Of a stretch of DNA of 64,000 nt, positions 49,006 through 59,342 are shown piece by piece. Position 1 is the first letter of the stretch, and every line of letters begins with the position of its first letter. Position numbers and translations under genes: made by a program. The stretch lies in contig NZ_KL370891.1 of assembly GCF_000702325.1 (NCBI RefSeq), positions 1,817,306-1,881,305 of the forward strand, read 5' to 3'. The notes beneath the pieces are model-generated. The model was not told the origin of the DNA. It did not search any database and worked only from the letters and a program-made list of their open reading frames with translations. Origin of the DNA: Thiomicrorhabdus sp. Milos-T2. GTDB taxonomy: Bacteria > Pseudomonadota > Gammaproteobacteria > Thiomicrospirales > Thiomicrospiraceae.

Positions 49006-50273
49006 TTTGTTGCTCCTTTGGGCTTTGAGAACCAGCTAATTAATGCGCTTATAGCTAACATATAAAAGATGGTCGTATAGGTATAAGTAAACATTGCACC
49101 AAAAAACAGAACAAACATAACACCAATCATCATTCCGGACATAATAAAAGCAGCAGGATCCTTAGTTTGCTTAAAGTAAGATAAAAAGATTCTGATGGGA
49201 TATATTAATAAAAATAGTAATGAAAGTCCTCCCAATGCACCGGCTAGTAAAAAGGACATTATGTATTGATTATGGAGCTGCATAACGCTTGAGGAAAAGA
49301 CCTTAACACTCTCTGGATAATTTGTCTTATTTGCAGCACTAGCAACATGCATTTTATATTGACTAGGCCCGACGCCAAGCAACCAATTACCCTTTAGAGC
49401 TTCTATTCCTATATTAAACATGGCATATCTAAGCCCTGTTGATGTTGAATAATCACCATGTGTTATGCCAACAACATCATTAGCTGCCGTTATTATTTTT
49501 GACTTTGATAACCAACCCGATGACAACACCATTATCACAAGCAAAAAAATTGAAATACGTTTCGTTTTTCTCGTTAAATTAGCGCCCCAAAAAAAGACAT
49601 ATGTCATTCCGAATAGGATGCTGATTAACACAATACTAAATGCGGTGTTCGAGCCATTAAGTCCAGACAAAACAAAAGCGATTAATAACATCGCCAAATT
49701 AAAATAAGAACGGTTTTTTAGCCAAACAACAGCCAACAACCCTGTTGTTAAAGGTAAGATAAAACCTACTGCAGCTAACCCTCTAGTACCATCATAAATT
49801 TCGCCAAAACGGTATCCAACTAAACTATCCGCCATATAAAGCTCTGTAATAAACAACGCTAAAGCACAAACCAAAGAACTAAAAGCAACATATTTAATCA
49901 ATTCCCTATTCTGGTTAAAACGAATACTCAAAAAATACCATCCAGAAATCAATAATACAAAAACAGGTGCAGCATTTCTCCACTCTCCATCTGATGTATA
50001 AGGGAATCTTAAGAAATAACTCAGAATTAAAATGAATGAATATGCGATAGCAACATAAAGCCAGCGTTTTTCAATACATGTAAGTTTATATAAAGTTGTC
50101 CTATATGAAACTATTGATAAAATTAAAAGAATCGCTAAAAACAACAAGCCAGATATTTGTCTAATATTTTCAAAATAAAGAGGTGCTATTGCTGAGAATG
50201 TCATCACCATAAAAAGAAATGGAATTTGTTTTGAAAAGACTAATCTATCAAGGTTATTCTGTGCAAGATTCAT
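49002..50273 (-). CDS. O-antigen ligase-like membrane protein (WaaL/Wzy family)
   Basis: 423 residues with about eleven or twelve membrane segments and a large periplasmic loop in the C-terminal half (around residues 245-325: STGLRYAMFNIGIEALKGN, LLGVGPSQYKMHVASAANKT, LHNQYIMSFLLAGALGGLSL). The conserved R in the loop and the HNQY-type histidine fit PF04932 ligases, which join O-antigen to lipid A-core. WaaL and Wzy are hard to separate by sequence; the place between core genes favours ligase. Confidence 0.8.
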   Translation of the reverse strand: MNLAQNNLDRLVFSKQIPFLFMVMTFSAIAPLYFENIRQISGLLFLAILLILSIVSYRTTLYKLTCIEKRWLYVAIAYSFILILSYFLRFPYTSDGEWRNAAPVFVLLISGWYFLSIRFNQNRELIKYVAFSSLVCALALFITELYMADSLVGYRFGEIYDGTRGLAAVGFILPLTTGLLAVVWLKNRSYFNLAMLLIAFVLSGLNGSNTAFSIVLISILFGMTYVFFWGANLTRKTKRISIFLLVIMVLSSGWLSKSKIITAANDVVGITHGDYSTSTGLRYAMFNIGIEALKGNWLLGVGPSQYKMHVASAANKTNYPESVKVFSSSVMQLHNQYIMSFLLAGALGGLSLLFLLIYPIRIFLSYFKQTKDPAAFIMSGMMIGVMFVLFFGAMFTYTYTTIFYMLAISALISWFSKPKGATN

Positions 50274-50323
50274 TTTAAGCAGACGTCGTCCTGAAAAAAG
50301 GGTTCATGAAAGGCAATCAAATT

Positions 50324-51421
50324 TTATTTAATGAACCTTAAGGCATTATTAAAATTTGGGATAATCGGTATGTCTAACTTTTCAATTATCCCTTTAAAAC
50401 TTTGAACAAAAGAATCCTCTTCATTCAAAACGGCTATTGTAGTAACATCGGGTCTAAGCCACTTAGCCGTCATTAGAACGGTACTTACATCACCAAGGAT
50501 AATTGTATCAGAATCTAACAACGGCATCATAAATTCAAATGCCAAATCATTAGGTAAAATCAGTGCGCCATAGCGTTTTTTTAGACCTAGGTAATCATGT
50601 CCCTTTGAACGAGGGTGATACTTAACAGCAACCTTCTTTTCTGATTGCATTGTCTCGTCTAAAAAATTTTCTAATCGTTGGAGGTAACCATCCATTTTCA
50701 AAATATTATTGGGATGCGGAACCAATATAAATATATCAGTAGAGACTAACTCCGTTCTAATTTGAACATCTACGCCAAAATCATCCAAAACCAAATTTAC
50801 AAATGCTCTAGCATCTGGTGATATAAACCATTCAATAGGAAGCTGATGACAGACTTTATTTTGGATAGATAAAACAGCATTTTCTGGTGAAAATAACCAG
50901 GCCTGGTTAATCCAATCGGATGCTCCAACCGTTTTAGGCTCCTTCCACCAAAAACCATAACTTACTTTCTTTAAAGCACTGCTAACAAAATCCTTAAACC
51001 ATTTCGAAGGACGGCCTGCATAAGTATATAAACCATCATCCAAATACCACCCTTCAACCTTTTTATAGTTTAATGATCTTAAGTGCATTAAATACTGAAA
51101 TTCAATCCGTCTATCGCTACCAACAGCAAAAACATTAGTTGGAAAAGCTTTAACTATTTCCGCCAATTTTTTAAAGATAGCTTTTCTTTCCACTATTTTT
51201 TTTAAACCACTGGCTTTACTAGGTGTTATATAAACATTTACAAAAGGGGAGTTTATCCATTTTTGTAAAACGGTAAAGTAGATATTGTTTTCTGTATTTT
51301 TTTGGTCAATTAAAACTAACTGAGAGATTTGCAGATCTTTATGAGCAATAGCATGTGCCACTGAAATCAGCAAATTCAACGGGGTTGATGGCATATAAAG
51401 AACTTTTTCTTTATTGTGCAT
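50324..51421 (-). CDS. polysialyltransferase-family-like glycosyltransferase
   Basis: 365 residues. VLYMPSTPLNLLISVAHAIA at the N-terminus, VAVKYHPRSKG (HP motif) and TIILGDVSTVLMTAKWL (a serine-bearing second motif) fit the bacterial sialyl/polysialyltransferase fold (GT38/GT52-like). No sialic acid synthesis genes are in the window, so the sugar may differ. It overlaps the end of waaC by 11 bp. One palindrome copy is read as QAW. Confidence 0.6.
   Translation of the reverse strand: MHNKEKVLYMPSTPLNLLISVAHAIAHKDLQISQLVLIDQKNTENNIYFTVLQKWINSPFVNVYITPSKASGLKKIVERKAIFKKLAEIVKAFPTNVFAVGSDRRIEFQYLMHLRSLNYKKVEGWYLDDGLYTYAGRPSKWFKDFVSSALKKVSYGFWWKEPKTVGASDWINQAWLFSPENAVLSIQNKVCHQLPIEWFISPDARAFVNLVLDDFGVDVQIRTELVSTDIFILVPHPNNILKMDGYLQRLENFLDETMQSEKKVAVKYHPRSKGHDYLGLKKRYGALILPNDLAFEFMMPLLDSDTIILGDVSTVLMTAKWLRPDVTTIAVLNEEDSFVQSFKGIIEKLDIPIIPNFNNALRFIK
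50896..50907. repeat. ACCAGGCCTGGT palindrome in the polysialyltransferase-like gene
   Basis: Perfect copy, read in frame as Gln-Ala-Trp. Confidence 0.95.
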
Positions 51422-52457
51422 AGAGCCATAATTCCTTATCTAAAACAGTTAAAACCTCCTTTACACCTAAATTTTGCAAAGACAGCAGTTCTTGTTTTTT
51501 ATCTGCAAATTTTTTGATATATCCAGGTGCACAAGGAGATTCCAGACGAGTGACTTGAGCACCATCAGCGCCGACTAATTTAGGGTCGGTTACTCGGTAT
51601 AAAACCACCATAGGCACTTCTAATGCTGCAGCAACGTGAGATAACCCAGTGTCTACTGACACAACAGCTTGAGCATTTTTAAGCGTTTTCGCCATATCAT
51701 TTAAGCTTAACATCTGTTCAGGTACCCAAACATTTTCTGCTTTAGTGGTTTTTGCAATTCGCAATGCACGCTGCTGCTCTTCTTGATTTCCCCAAGGCAA
51801 AATCACTTTTTTACCTAAGGCATTGGCCTGCTTTAGTAATTCAATCCAATAATCTTCTGGCCAATATTTGGTTTCCCAAGTTGTGCCATGTAAAAACACC
51901 CAATAATCTTGTTCAGAAAATTGGTCAATCACCACTTCAGGTTTTGACCAGGCCTGGGTATTTAAACCATAAACAATGGGTGCATTTTCTGCTAAGGAAT
52001 AATTTAGGCTTTGAGCAAATAATTGGCGTAAACGTAAAATAGCGTGTTGTTCTTTAACAACGGGATACTTAAATTGATAAAACCATGTTGCTAATGGTTC
52101 ACGTGCACTTTGCCAATCATACCCTGCTGTTTTAGCTTTTATTTTTCTTGCTACCCAGGCACTTTTTAATAAGCCTTGGGCATCAATAATTAAATCGTAC
52201 TGAGTTTGATTAATTTCTTCAAAAAAGGCTTTGATTTGTTGACGTGTTTGTTTTTTTAAAAGGGTTTTACGCCATTTTCGTAACTCTATTGGATAGACTT
52301 TATCGACAACGGGATGCCATTTTGGGATTTCTGCAAATGACTTTTCAACCACCCAATCGATTACCAGGCCTGGTATATTTTGTTGAGCATCCGACAATGC
52401 CGGAAAGGTGTGAAACACATCTCCCATTGAGGACATTTTAATGAGCAGAATTCGCAT
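51411..52457 (-). CDS. waaC: LPS heptosyltransferase I
   Basis: 348 residues. The N-terminal ILLIKMSSMGDVFHTFPALS is the WaaC signature, followed by IDWVVEKSFAEIPKWHP and LIIDAQGLLKSAWVAR. The C-terminal donor site has VVSVDTGLSHVAAALEVPMV. It adds the first L-glycero-D-manno-heptose to Kdo. It is 11 bp downstream of hldD, which makes the ADP-heptose donor. It carries one perfect and one variant palindrome copy. Confidence 0.93.
   Translation of the reverse strand: MRILLIKMSSMGDVFHTFPALSDAQQNIPGLVIDWVVEKSFAEIPKWHPVVDKVYPIELRKWRKTLLKKQTRQQIKAFFEEINQTQYDLIIDAQGLLKSAWVARKIKAKTAGYDWQSAREPLATWFYQFKYPVVKEQHAILRLRQLFAQSLNYSLAENAPIVYGLNTQAWSKPEVVIDQFSEQDYWVFLHGTTWETKYWPEDYWIELLKQANALGKKVILPWGNQEEQQRALRIAKTTKAENVWVPEQMLSLNDMAKTLKNAQAVVSVDTGLSHVAAALEVPMVVLYRVTDPKLVGADGAQVTRLESPCAPGYIKKFADKKQELLSLQNLGVKEVLTVLDKELWLYAQ
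51947..51958. repeat. palindrome variant ACCAGGCCTGGG in waaC
   Basis: One mismatch at the last base; read in frame as Gln-Ala-Trp. Confidence 0.8.
52363..52374. repeat. ACCAGGCCTGGT palindrome in waaC
   Basis: Perfect copy, read in frame as Pro-Gly-Leu-Val. Confidence 0.95.
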
Positions 52458-52468
52458 ATTCTAGAAGT

Positions 52469-53437
52469 TTACTTTGTAAAATTTAAAACGGTTGGATTTT
52501 CTGTCAACCAAGTTAAATATTTTTTAACGCCTTGAGCGACATTATTAAAAGGTTCGTTATAACCTTCTGCTCTTAAAGCTGAATTATCTGCTTGAGTAAA
52601 ACTTTGATAAGCCCCTTTTAAATGCTCTGGAAAAGGAATAAATTCAATCTCGCCTCTGCTATGAAAATCAATGACCGCTTCGGCAATATTTTTAAAGGGT
52701 TCTGCGGCAGCTGGCCCCAAATTAAAGATGCCCGATTTTTCTGGGTGTGCTAAAAACCATAAATTCACTTTAACCACATCTTCAATATAAACAAAATCAC
52801 GGGTTTGCATACCTGCACCATAGCCATCGTATTCACCAAACAATTTAAGCTTTTCACCTGCTAAAATTTGGTTATGAAGTTTAAAGGCGACACTGGCCAT
52901 ATCACCCTTGTGCTGTTCTCTAGGACCATAGACATTAAAATATCTAAAGCCCACAACCTGGCTTTTAGCAGTTGGTAAAATTTGGCGAACATATTGGTCA
53001 AACTGAAACTTAGAGTAACCGTAAACGTTTAGCGGTTTTTCATAAGCCCTTTCCTCAATAAAGTCAGGGCCATCTCCATATACGGAAGCGGATGAAGCGT
53101 AAAAGAATGGAATCCCCCAATTAAGACAATAATTAAGTACGTCTTTAGAGTACTCGTAGTTATTGTCCATCATGAATTTTCCGTCCCACTCTGTGGTTGC
53201 AGAACAGGCTCCTTCGTGAAAAATCGCTTCAATCTCAGGCAATCCTTGCTCGGCAAAGATACGTTGCTGAAAATCTTCTTTATCCAGATAGTCGGCAATA
53301 TCGCAGTCAGCGATATTGATAAACTTTTTACCGTTTTTTAAATTATCCACCACAATAATATCTGTGCGTCCTTGTTCATTTAACGCTTTAACAATATTAC
53401 TGCCAATAAATCCTGCTCCACCCGTTACAACAATCAT
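52469..53437 (-). CDS. hldD: ADP-L-glycero-D-manno-heptose 6-epimerase
   Basis: 322 residues. The N-terminal [20 protein letters not shown] is the NAD(P)-binding glycine motif of the SDR-extended family; [20 protein letters not shown] and [13 protein letters not shown] (YxxxK) are HldD-specific, as is [16 protein letters not shown]. It epimerises ADP-D-glycero- to ADP-L-glycero-manno-heptose for the LPS core. It lies 3 bp downstream of dgkA. Confidence 0.96.
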   Translation of the reverse strand: MIVVTGGAGFIGSNIVKALNEQGRTDIIVVDNLKNGKKFINIADCDIADYLDKEDFQQRIFAEQGLPEIEAIFHEGACSATTEWDGKFMMDNNYEYSKDVLNYCLNWGIPFFYASSASVYGDGPDFIEERAYEKPLNVYGYSKFQFDQYVRQILPTAKSQVVGFRYFNVYGPREQHKGDMASVAFKLHNQILAGEKLKLFGEYDGYGAGMQTRDFVYIEDVVKVNLWFLAHPEKSGIFNLGPAAAEPFKNIAEAVIDFHSRGEIEFIPFPEHLKGAYQSFTQADNSALRAEGYNEPFNNVAQGVKKYLTWLTENPTVLNFTK

Positions 53438-53440
53438 TTC

Positions 53441-53812
53441 TTAACCCATAATCTTTGAAATAGTAAAACCGCCCCAAACTAAAATGGCGATAAAAAAAGA
53501 TAAAAACACCGCCGCTGACCCTTGGTCTTTAGCACGGCCTGATAATTTATGATAATCCTCACCAATACGATCAACAACGCTTTCCACTGCTGAGTTCAAA
53601 AGTTCCACTACCAACACGATTAATAAAACGGCAATCAAAATAACTCTTTCAGAAGCCGTGTCACCAATCCAAAAAGCCAACGGTGTCATCAATGCAAATA
53701 ATATAACTTCTTGCCTAAAAGCCGCTTCATGTTTCCAGGTGGATTTAAACCCTTTCCAAGAATAACCAGCAGCGTAAAAAACTCGTTTTAATCCTGTATG
53801 TGGTGATTTCAT
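53441..53812 (-). CDS. dgkA: diacylglycerol kinase
   Basis: 123 residues with three membrane helices. EAAFRQEVILF and VVELLNSAVESVVDRIGED are the DgkA family signature with catalytic Glu and Asn residues. It recycles diacylglycerol released by periplasmic glycan modification to phosphatidic acid. It is first in the dgkA-hldD-waaC direction. Confidence 0.95.
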   Translation of the reverse strand: MKSPHTGLKRVFYAAGYSWKGFKSTWKHEAAFRQEVILFALMTPLAFWIGDTASERVILIAVLLIVLVVELLNSAVESVVDRIGEDYHKLSGRAKDQGSAAVFLSFFIAILVWGGFTISKIMG

Positions 53813-54284
53813 TTCAAGCCTTTGTCGTAATTTTTACCATAAACTATTCGAGGTTTTGATTGATATTCTGGCGAGCAGATCGATTTTTTCTGATTCATTT
53901 AGTCACTCTTATTGGAATCATAAAATGAGACACAGTGTAACTAATTAAAACCTTACGAATAATAGCTTAAACCAATATCCTCGCCCAAATAGCCTGCAAA
54001 TTAAATTTCTTATGTTAGTTAATCTTATGTTCATTAATTTACATTAATTTAAATAGGTAAATTTACTTTTCAGAGCAGAACTAAGCTAATTAAGTAGCCA
54101 AAACATTAAACACTTTTTACGACAAGAAACTTAAAAAATCTTAAACTCTTTTTTAAAATTAATACTCTAAAAACGAATCATTCCTCGCTATTAATTTCAA
54201 AAGCATGATTCTATCATTTAGTTCAAATAAAAGAGTAAAATAGTCGCAAATTAACTTTCCAATTTAAAGGTTTTAAAAGCCCAA
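53813..54284. other. 472-bp intergenic region between divergent dgkA and phosphatase genes
   Basis: Very AT-rich, with no convincing ORF. It must hold promoters for both LPS transcription units. Imperfect short repeats of the type TTAATTTACATTAATTTA occur near 54030-54050. I see no palindrome copy, RNA structure or defined operator. Confidence 0.5.
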
Positions 54285-54947
54285 ATGACTCAATTAAACA
54301 CTTTTTGGAAACGCACCAAAGCTCATTTGCACGCATGGTTTGTTGACCACGAAATAATACGCAGTTTGTACAGAAACTTTTACAAACTCTCAAACAAGGC
54401 CTTTAGAAGCAGCCACCCCTCTCCAGCCTTTATTAAGAAATTACATCAAAAGCATGGTGTTAAAACCATTCTAAGCATGCGTGGTGCCGATCTTTCCGGG
54501 GCATATATCCTTGAAAAAGAAGCTTGCAATAAGTATGGAATTACATTAATTAACCACCCTATGTCGTCTCGCTCTTTACCTGATGTAGATAGAATATTAC
54601 AAGCTAAGTCTATTCTAGAAAATGCTGAAAAACCTATACTACTGCACTGTAAATCAGGAGCTGATCGAGCTGGAATGATGAGCGTATTTTACAAGCTTTT
54701 TATAGAAGAGGAGCCAATCGAAGAAGCATTAAAACAACTCAGCATGAAATACGGCCATTTTCGTTGGGCTGATACAGGTAAGTTAGATTATTTCTTTGAT
54801 AGCTTTTTAGAATACAGAACTCAAAATCCAGATACTGAATTCTTAGATTGGCTAGAAAATCACTATGACAAAACCAAGCTCGAACATGAGTTCCATAGTT
54901 CAGGTTGGGCAAACATAGTTGTCAATAAAATCCTTCACCGAGAATAA
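54285..54947 (+). CDS. dual-specificity/tyrosine phosphatase-like protein
   Basis: 220 residues. The CX5R catalytic loop is in [15 protein letters not shown]; the general acid region and [10 protein letters not shown] resemble small DSP-type phosphatases found in Gram-negative LPS loci. No signal peptide is obvious. It ends 4 bp before the msbA start. The substrate could be a phosphoprotein, a phospholipid or a glycan phosphate; context suggests lipid A or LPS. Confidence 0.75.
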   Translation: MTQLNTFWKRTKAHLHAWFVDHEIIRSLYRNFYKLSNKAFRSSHPSPAFIKKLHQKHGVKTILSMRGADLSGAYILEKEACNKYGITLINHPMSSRSLPDVDRILQAKSILENAEKPILLHCKSGADRAGMMSVFYKLFIEEEPIEEALKQLSMKYGHFRWADTGKLDYFFDSFLEYRTQNPDTEFLDWLENHYDKTKLEHEFHSSGWANIVVNKILHRE

Positions 54948-54951
54948 CTCA

Positions 54952-56691
54952 ATGCTAGATCGTGCCACCCTTTCGCTTTATCGCCGCTTATTAAACTATA
55001 TTTTGCCCTTTAAAGGCATGATTGCAATAACTTTATCAGGTCTATTAACAATTGCTATCATGGAGCCGGCCACGGCCATGGTTTTAAAAGAGTTGGTGGA
55101 TGAGAGTTTAATCGCTAAGAATCCTGATTCATTTGTAATGATGCCTTTACTTCTAGCCGGAGTATTTATCATCAAAGGTTTTGCTGAATATTTTAGTAAA
55201 GTATTTAGTCAATGGATTGCTGAAAAAGCTGTTTTACAGATTCGTTCTGACATGTACAACAAAATGCAGCACTTGGCTTTTGATACCTTCCACAAATATG
55301 GCACGGGTAAACTCATGTCAAAAATCACCTATGATGTACCACAGGCGAGCAATGCACTTTCTACCGCTTGGGTTACCCTTATTAGAGACAGCCTGACTAT
55401 TATTGCACTAGTGGGTTACTTGCTTTATATATCTTGGCAACTCACTTTATTGATGTTAATTATAGGCCCTGTAGTCGCTTGGATTATTGATAAAGCCAGT
55501 AAGATGATGCGCCAATCTAGTAAAAATATGCAACAAAATATGGGACAACTCACCCAACGTTTAGAAGAAAGTTTAACCGGTCATCAAGAAATCAAAATTT
55601 ATGGTGCTGAAACCTACGAAAAAAAACGTTTTCAAAACACAGCTACTGAATTATTAAACAACACTATGCATGTTACTAAAGTCTCTGCGCTCAATGTTCC
55701 TTTAGTACAAGTACTGGCTGCGATTGCTCTAGCAGCTGTAGTATATATAGCAATGCAAATGTCAGCACAAAACCTGTTTACCCCAGGTGAATTATTAGCT
55801 TACATTACCGCTATGGCATTGACGTTCGAGCCCATTCGTCGCTTAACCAGTATTAACGAAACCGTGCAAAAAGGAATGGCGGCAGCAGAAAGTATTTTTG
55901 AACTTCTAGACCAACCAAACGAAACTAACGCCGGAACTCAAAAACTTATCAACCCGTTAGGCGAGATCACTTTTAAAAAAGTTGAGTTTAGCTACCCATA
56001 TAGTAAAAGCAAAGCATTGATTGATTTTAATTTAACTATTCCAGCAGGTAAAACCACTGCTTTAGTTGGTCAGTCGGGGAGTGGTAAATCTACCCTAGTA
56101 AACCTTATCACCCGATTTTACGATGCTGAAAAGGGTGAAATCTTAGTTGATGGTCAAAATATTAAAGACTTAGAACGCCACTTTTTAAGAGAACAAATCG
56201 CTTTAGTTAGCCAAAAAGTAACACTGTTTGACGATACGGTTGCTGCCAACATCGCTTATGGCAAAACTGACACTCCACAAGAAGAGATTATTGCTGCCGC
56301 CAAGGCGGCTCATGCCTGGGAATTTATTGAAAAATTACCACAAGGTTTAAATACCAATATAGGTGAAAACGGCAACTTACTTTCTGGCGGGCAACGCCAA
56401 CGTATTGCCATTGCCAGAGCGTTTCTAAAAAACGCCCCTATTCTTATTTTAGATGAGGCCACTTCAGCACTCGACAATCAAAGTGAACAGATGATTCAAC
56501 GTGCAATGGAATCTTTAAAACAGAACCGCACAGTGATTGTCATTGCCCACCGTTTAAGCACCATTGAAAATGCTGATAACATCGTCGTCATGCAACAGGG
56601 CAAACTTATGGAACAAGGCACTCATAAAGAACTGCTAGCTCAAAAAGGAATCTATTCGCAACTCTATCAAGGACAGGAGTTCGATGAGTAA
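54952..56691 (+). CDS. msbA: lipid A exporter MsbA-like ABC transporter
   Basis: 579 residues from the ATG at 54952, near the E. coli length; an alternative start at 54919 overlaps the phosphatase gene. Six membrane segments (residues of about 20-300) precede the ATPase domain: Walker [10 protein letters not shown], signature [16 protein letters not shown], Walker [15 protein letters not shown]-loop IAHRLSTIE. It flips lipid A-core across the inner membrane. It overlaps lpxL by 8 bp. Confidence 0.93.
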   Translation: MLDRATLSLYRRLLNYILPFKGMIAITLSGLLTIAIMEPATAMVLKELVDESLIAKNPDSFVMMPLLLAGVFIIKGFAEYFSKVFSQWIAEKAVLQIRSDMYNKMQHLAFDTFHKYGTGKLMSKITYDVPQASNALSTAWVTLIRDSLTIIALVGYLLYISWQLTLLMLIIGPVVAWIIDKASKMMRQSSKNMQQNMGQLTQRLEESLTGHQEIKIYGAETYEKKRFQNTATELLNNTMHVTKVSALNVPLVQVLAAIALAAVVYIAMQMSAQNLFTPGELLAYITAMALTFEPIRRLTSINETVQKGMAAAESIFELLDQPNETNAGTQKLINPLGEITFKKVEFSYPYSKSKALIDFNLTIPAGKTTALVGQSGSGKSTLVNLITRFYDAEKGEILVDGQNIKDLERHFLREQIALVSQKVTLFDDTVAANIAYGKTDTPQEEIIAAAKAAHAWEFIEKLPQGLNTNIGENGNLLSGGQRQRIAIARAFLKNAPILILDEATSALDNQSEQMIQRAMESLKQNRTVIVIAHRLSTIENADNIVVMQQGKLMEQGTHKELLAQKGIYSQLYQGQEFDE

Positions 56692-57631
56692 GTCTTCTAA
56701 AAAACTTTACACGCAAACTTTCCAAACCGCATTTCTAGCACCAAAATACTGGGGAATTTGGCTGGGTATAGGGTTACTACGCTTATTGTCCCTAATGCCT
56801 TTTCGCTGGAAATTTCCAATCGGAAAGTGGCTAGGTAAAGTACTTTACACTCTTTCAGCAAAACGGCGTCGTTTAGCACAAGCCAACCTAACCCTTTGCT
56901 TTCCAGAAAAGTCGGCTATTGAGATTCAGTCATTACTAAAACAACACTTTGAATCTCTTGGTATAGCCTTAATGGAAATGACAATGGTTTGGTGGGGTGA
57001 TCACAAAAAAAACCACCAAAATGCGTTTGAAAGAGGCCTTGTCACTTTTATTGGTGAAGATAACCTAAAACAGGCTCAAAATGCAGGCAAAGGAGTATTA
57101 ATTTTAGCCCCGCACTTCACGACTTTAGAAGTAACCGGGTTATTTGTCTCATTTTTAACAAACTACCATGCCGTCTATCGCCCTCATGACAACCCTTTAA
57201 TGGATTATTTAATTGCTAAAGGACGTTCTATTAAGTTTAGTAATGGCGAACATGTTGAACCGGTTTCTAATGCCAATACTCGTCAAATGCTTAAAGTATT
57301 GCGTTCGGGACAAAGCATGACTTTTTTACCTGACCAACGCTATAGAGCTAAAGGCCATGTAAAAGTGCCTTTTTTTGGCGTTGAGACCATGAGCAATCCG
57401 GCAACGTCCAAAATAGCCAAAATGACAGACTGCGCAGTTGTGCCCACATTTACCCGACGCTTAGAGAACGGACAATATGAAGTGGAGTTTCTCCCCGCAT
57501 TAGAGAACTTTCCTTCTGGTGATGATTATGAAGACACGCTAAGACTCCATCATTTATATGAAACTGAAATTCGTAAGAATCCAAGCCAATACTTATGGGT
57601 CCATAATCGCTGGAATTTAAAAAACACTTAG
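56684..57631 (+). CDS. lpxL: lipid A lauroyl/acyl acyltransferase (LpxL/HtrB family)
   Basis: 315 residues with an N-terminal membrane segment and the HX4(D/E) catalytic motif in [28 protein letters not shown] and MTFLPDQRY are family motifs. It adds a secondary acyl chain to Kdo2-lipid IVA. The start overlaps msbA by 8 bp (translational coupling), so acylation and export are co-expressed. Whether it acts as LpxL or LpxM is not resolved. Confidence 0.88.
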   Translation: MSKSSKKLYTQTFQTAFLAPKYWGIWLGIGLLRLLSLMPFRWKFPIGKWLGKVLYTLSAKRRRLAQANLTLCFPEKSAIEIQSLLKQHFESLGIALMEMTMVWWGDHKKNHQNAFERGLVTFIGEDNLKQAQNAGKGVLILAPHFTTLEVTGLFVSFLTNYHAVYRPHDNPLMDYLIAKGRSIKFSNGEHVEPVSNANTRQMLKVLRSGQSMTFLPDQRYRAKGHVKVPFFGVETMSNPATSKIAKMTDCAVVPTFTRRLENGQYEVEFLPALENFPSGDDYEDTLRLHHLYETEIRKNPSQYLWVHNRWNLKNT

Positions 57632-57692
57632 TCGGTTTTTTCTAAGATTAATAAGCCGCGCTTTCAAGAAGTAAGTCATATTTCAAACCAAT

Positions 57693-57730
57693 AAAAAAGC
57701 CGTAATTGCATTACAACAATTACGGCTTTT
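57693..57730. terminator. bidirectional terminator
   Basis: AAAAGCCGTAATTG (57695-57708) and CAATTACGGCTTTT (57717-57730) form a perfect 14-bp stem with an 8-nt loop and A/T tracts on both sides, between convergent lpxL and the zinc-finger gene. Confidence 0.9.
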
Positions 57731-57738
57731 GCCATTCT

Positions 57739-57750
57739 ACCAGGCCTGGT
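57739..57750. repeat. ACCAGGCCTGGT palindrome, intergenic copy
   Basis: Perfect copy, extended to CTACCAGGCCTGGTAG (57737-57752), directly after the terminator. Confidence 0.95.
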
Positions 57751-57782
57751 AGTTTCTCAGATTAAAGACTTGTAACGAAAAA

Positions 57783-57992
57783 CTAGTGGTGACCTGAATG
57801 ATTAGGGTCAAAATCTTTTAATGTATACACGGCACCACAATATGGGCATTTAGCTTCACCCGTTTCTTCAATCGGTAAAAACACACGAGGATGTGAATTC
57901 CATTTACTCATATCTGGCGTTGGGCAATGCAAGGGTAAATCATCATAAGTGACTTCATAATGAGACTTAGAATTAGTTGAATTTCCACTCAT
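57783..57992 (-). CDS. CHCC-type zinc-finger protein
   Basis: 69 residues. LPLHCPTPDMSKWNSHPRVF and AKCPYCGAVY give the Cys-His-Cys-Cys set of the PF10276 family (NDUFS6-like fold), a small zinc-binding protein often encoded beside LPS and ilvE genes in gammaproteobacteria. It starts 11 bp after ilvE, likely one operon. Its exact role is not known. Confidence 0.9.
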   Translation of the reverse strand: MSGNSTNSKSHYEVTYDDLPLHCPTPDMSKWNSHPRVFLPIEETGEAKCPYCGAVYTLKDFDPNHSGHH

Positions 57993-58003
57993 TTAAACTC
58001 TCC

Positions 58004-58933
58004 TTATTTAGCAACGTTTGCTAGCCAATCGATATGCTCAGCAGAACGACCATGCACAATATCAAAATACATTGTTTGCAATTTTTCTGTAATCGGTCCA
58101 CGAGAACCAATACCAATTGGGCGATTATCTAATTCACGAATAGGGGTTACTTCTGCCGCCGTTCCAGTAAAGAAAGCTTCATCCGCAATATAAACTTCAT
58201 CACGTGTAATTTTCTTTTCAATCACATCAAGACCAATTTCATCAGCTAATGACATAATCGTTCTACGAGTAATACCATCTAAACAACAAGTAAGTTCAGG
58301 TGTATACAAAACACCGTCTTTTACCATAAAGAAGTTTTCACCAGAACCTTCAGACACATAACCGTCAACGTCCAGTAACAAAGCTTCATCACAACCATGA
58401 CTTACCGCTTCTTGCAACGCTAACATAGAGTTCATGTATGCACCGTTAGATTTGGCTTTTGTCATGGTGATATTCACATGATGGCGAGAATAAGATGAAG
58501 TGGCAATTTTAATTCCACGATTCAAGTTCTCTTCACCCATGTAAGCACCCCATTCCCAAGCAGCAACCATAACATGCACCTTAAGATTATCGGCACGCAA
58601 CCCCATTCCTTCAGCTCCGTAAAAAGCCATTGGACGAATATAAGCCGACTTTAAATTATTCTCACGAACAGCTGCACATTGAGCTTCATTTAACTCATCT
58701 TTATCATAAGGCATAGGCATATTCATAATTTTAGAGGAGTTAATCAAACGATCAGTATGCGCATCTAAACGGAAAATAGATGTTCCCTGCTCCGCATCAT
58801 AAGCTCTCACCCCTTCAAACACACCCATACCATAATGTAATGTATGTGTTAAAACGTGAACCTTAGCATCGCGCCATGGAACCATTTGACCATCTAACCA
58901 GATTACGCCATCTCTATCAGCCATCGTTTGCAT
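58004..58933 (-). CDS. ilvE: branched-chain amino acid aminotransferase
   Basis: 309 residues from the ATG at 58933, preceded by GGAG eight bases upstream; the frame can be extended to 58948 or shortened to MADRDG. Fold-type IV PLP enzyme: THTLHYGMGVFEGVRAY, the PLP lysine in TMTKAKSNGAYMNSM, and YVSEGSGENFFMV. It interconverts branched-chain amino acids and 2-keto acids. Divergent from argD. Confidence 0.94.
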   Translation of the reverse strand: MQTMADRDGVIWLDGQMVPWRDAKVHVLTHTLHYGMGVFEGVRAYDAEQGTSIFRLDAHTDRLINSSKIMNMPMPYDKDELNEAQCAAVRENNLKSAYIRPMAFYGAEGMGLRADNLKVHVMVAAWEWGAYMGEENLNRGIKIATSSYSRHHVNITMTKAKSNGAYMNSMLALQEAVSHGCDEALLLDVDGYVSEGSGENFFMVKDGVLYTPELTCCLDGITRRTIMSLADEIGLDVIEKKITRDEVYIADEAFFTGTAAEVTPIRELDNRPIGIGSRGPITEKLQTMYFDIVHGRSAEHIDWLANVAK

Positions 58934-59342
58934 TAACAAATTCTCCACAAAATTTTAAAATATTAAGGGAGATATTTTATCCTAAAACCAAGCTTTCACA
59001 ATTGAAGTTTGCGCTTTTTTATAATAAAAACCTTGTTTTAAGCTATTTTTTAACTCTTTTAAGCTGCAAAACACCATTAGACTTGAAAAATTACCAGATT
59101 CAGATAAAATCATTTTTTTGGAATTGAATGTCAACTGGCTATTTACTGTTGAACATCGCAATCAAAAAAGCAACCTTGCAGAAAGCATTTATAAACACCT
59201 CGTTATTTGACAAAGTAGTCACGTCAAAACTGGATATTTATAAATACTCCTCTCGGGTTGCTTTTTTTGTTTATCCAACACATTAAAGTTTTTGTAACGT
59301 TATGTCATCATAAAGCCATAACGTTAATTTTTAGGATTTTTT
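58934..59342. other. 409-bp intergenic region, ilvE-argD, with long-range inverted repeat
   Basis: AAAAAAGCAACC (59164-59175) and GGTTGCTTTTTTT (59256-59268) are complementary, about 80 nt apart, with a T-run on each strand. Between them lie two related segments, ATTTATAAACACCTCG and ATTTATAAATACTCC. This could be an sRNA or leader ended by a terminator, or a regulatory region with ArgR-type sites. Divergent promoters for ilvE and argD must lie here. Confidence 0.4.

Noticed and set aside
59164-59268. Known riboswitch upstream of argD
   Set aside because: I recognise no conserved riboswitch core; only the inverted repeat is supported.
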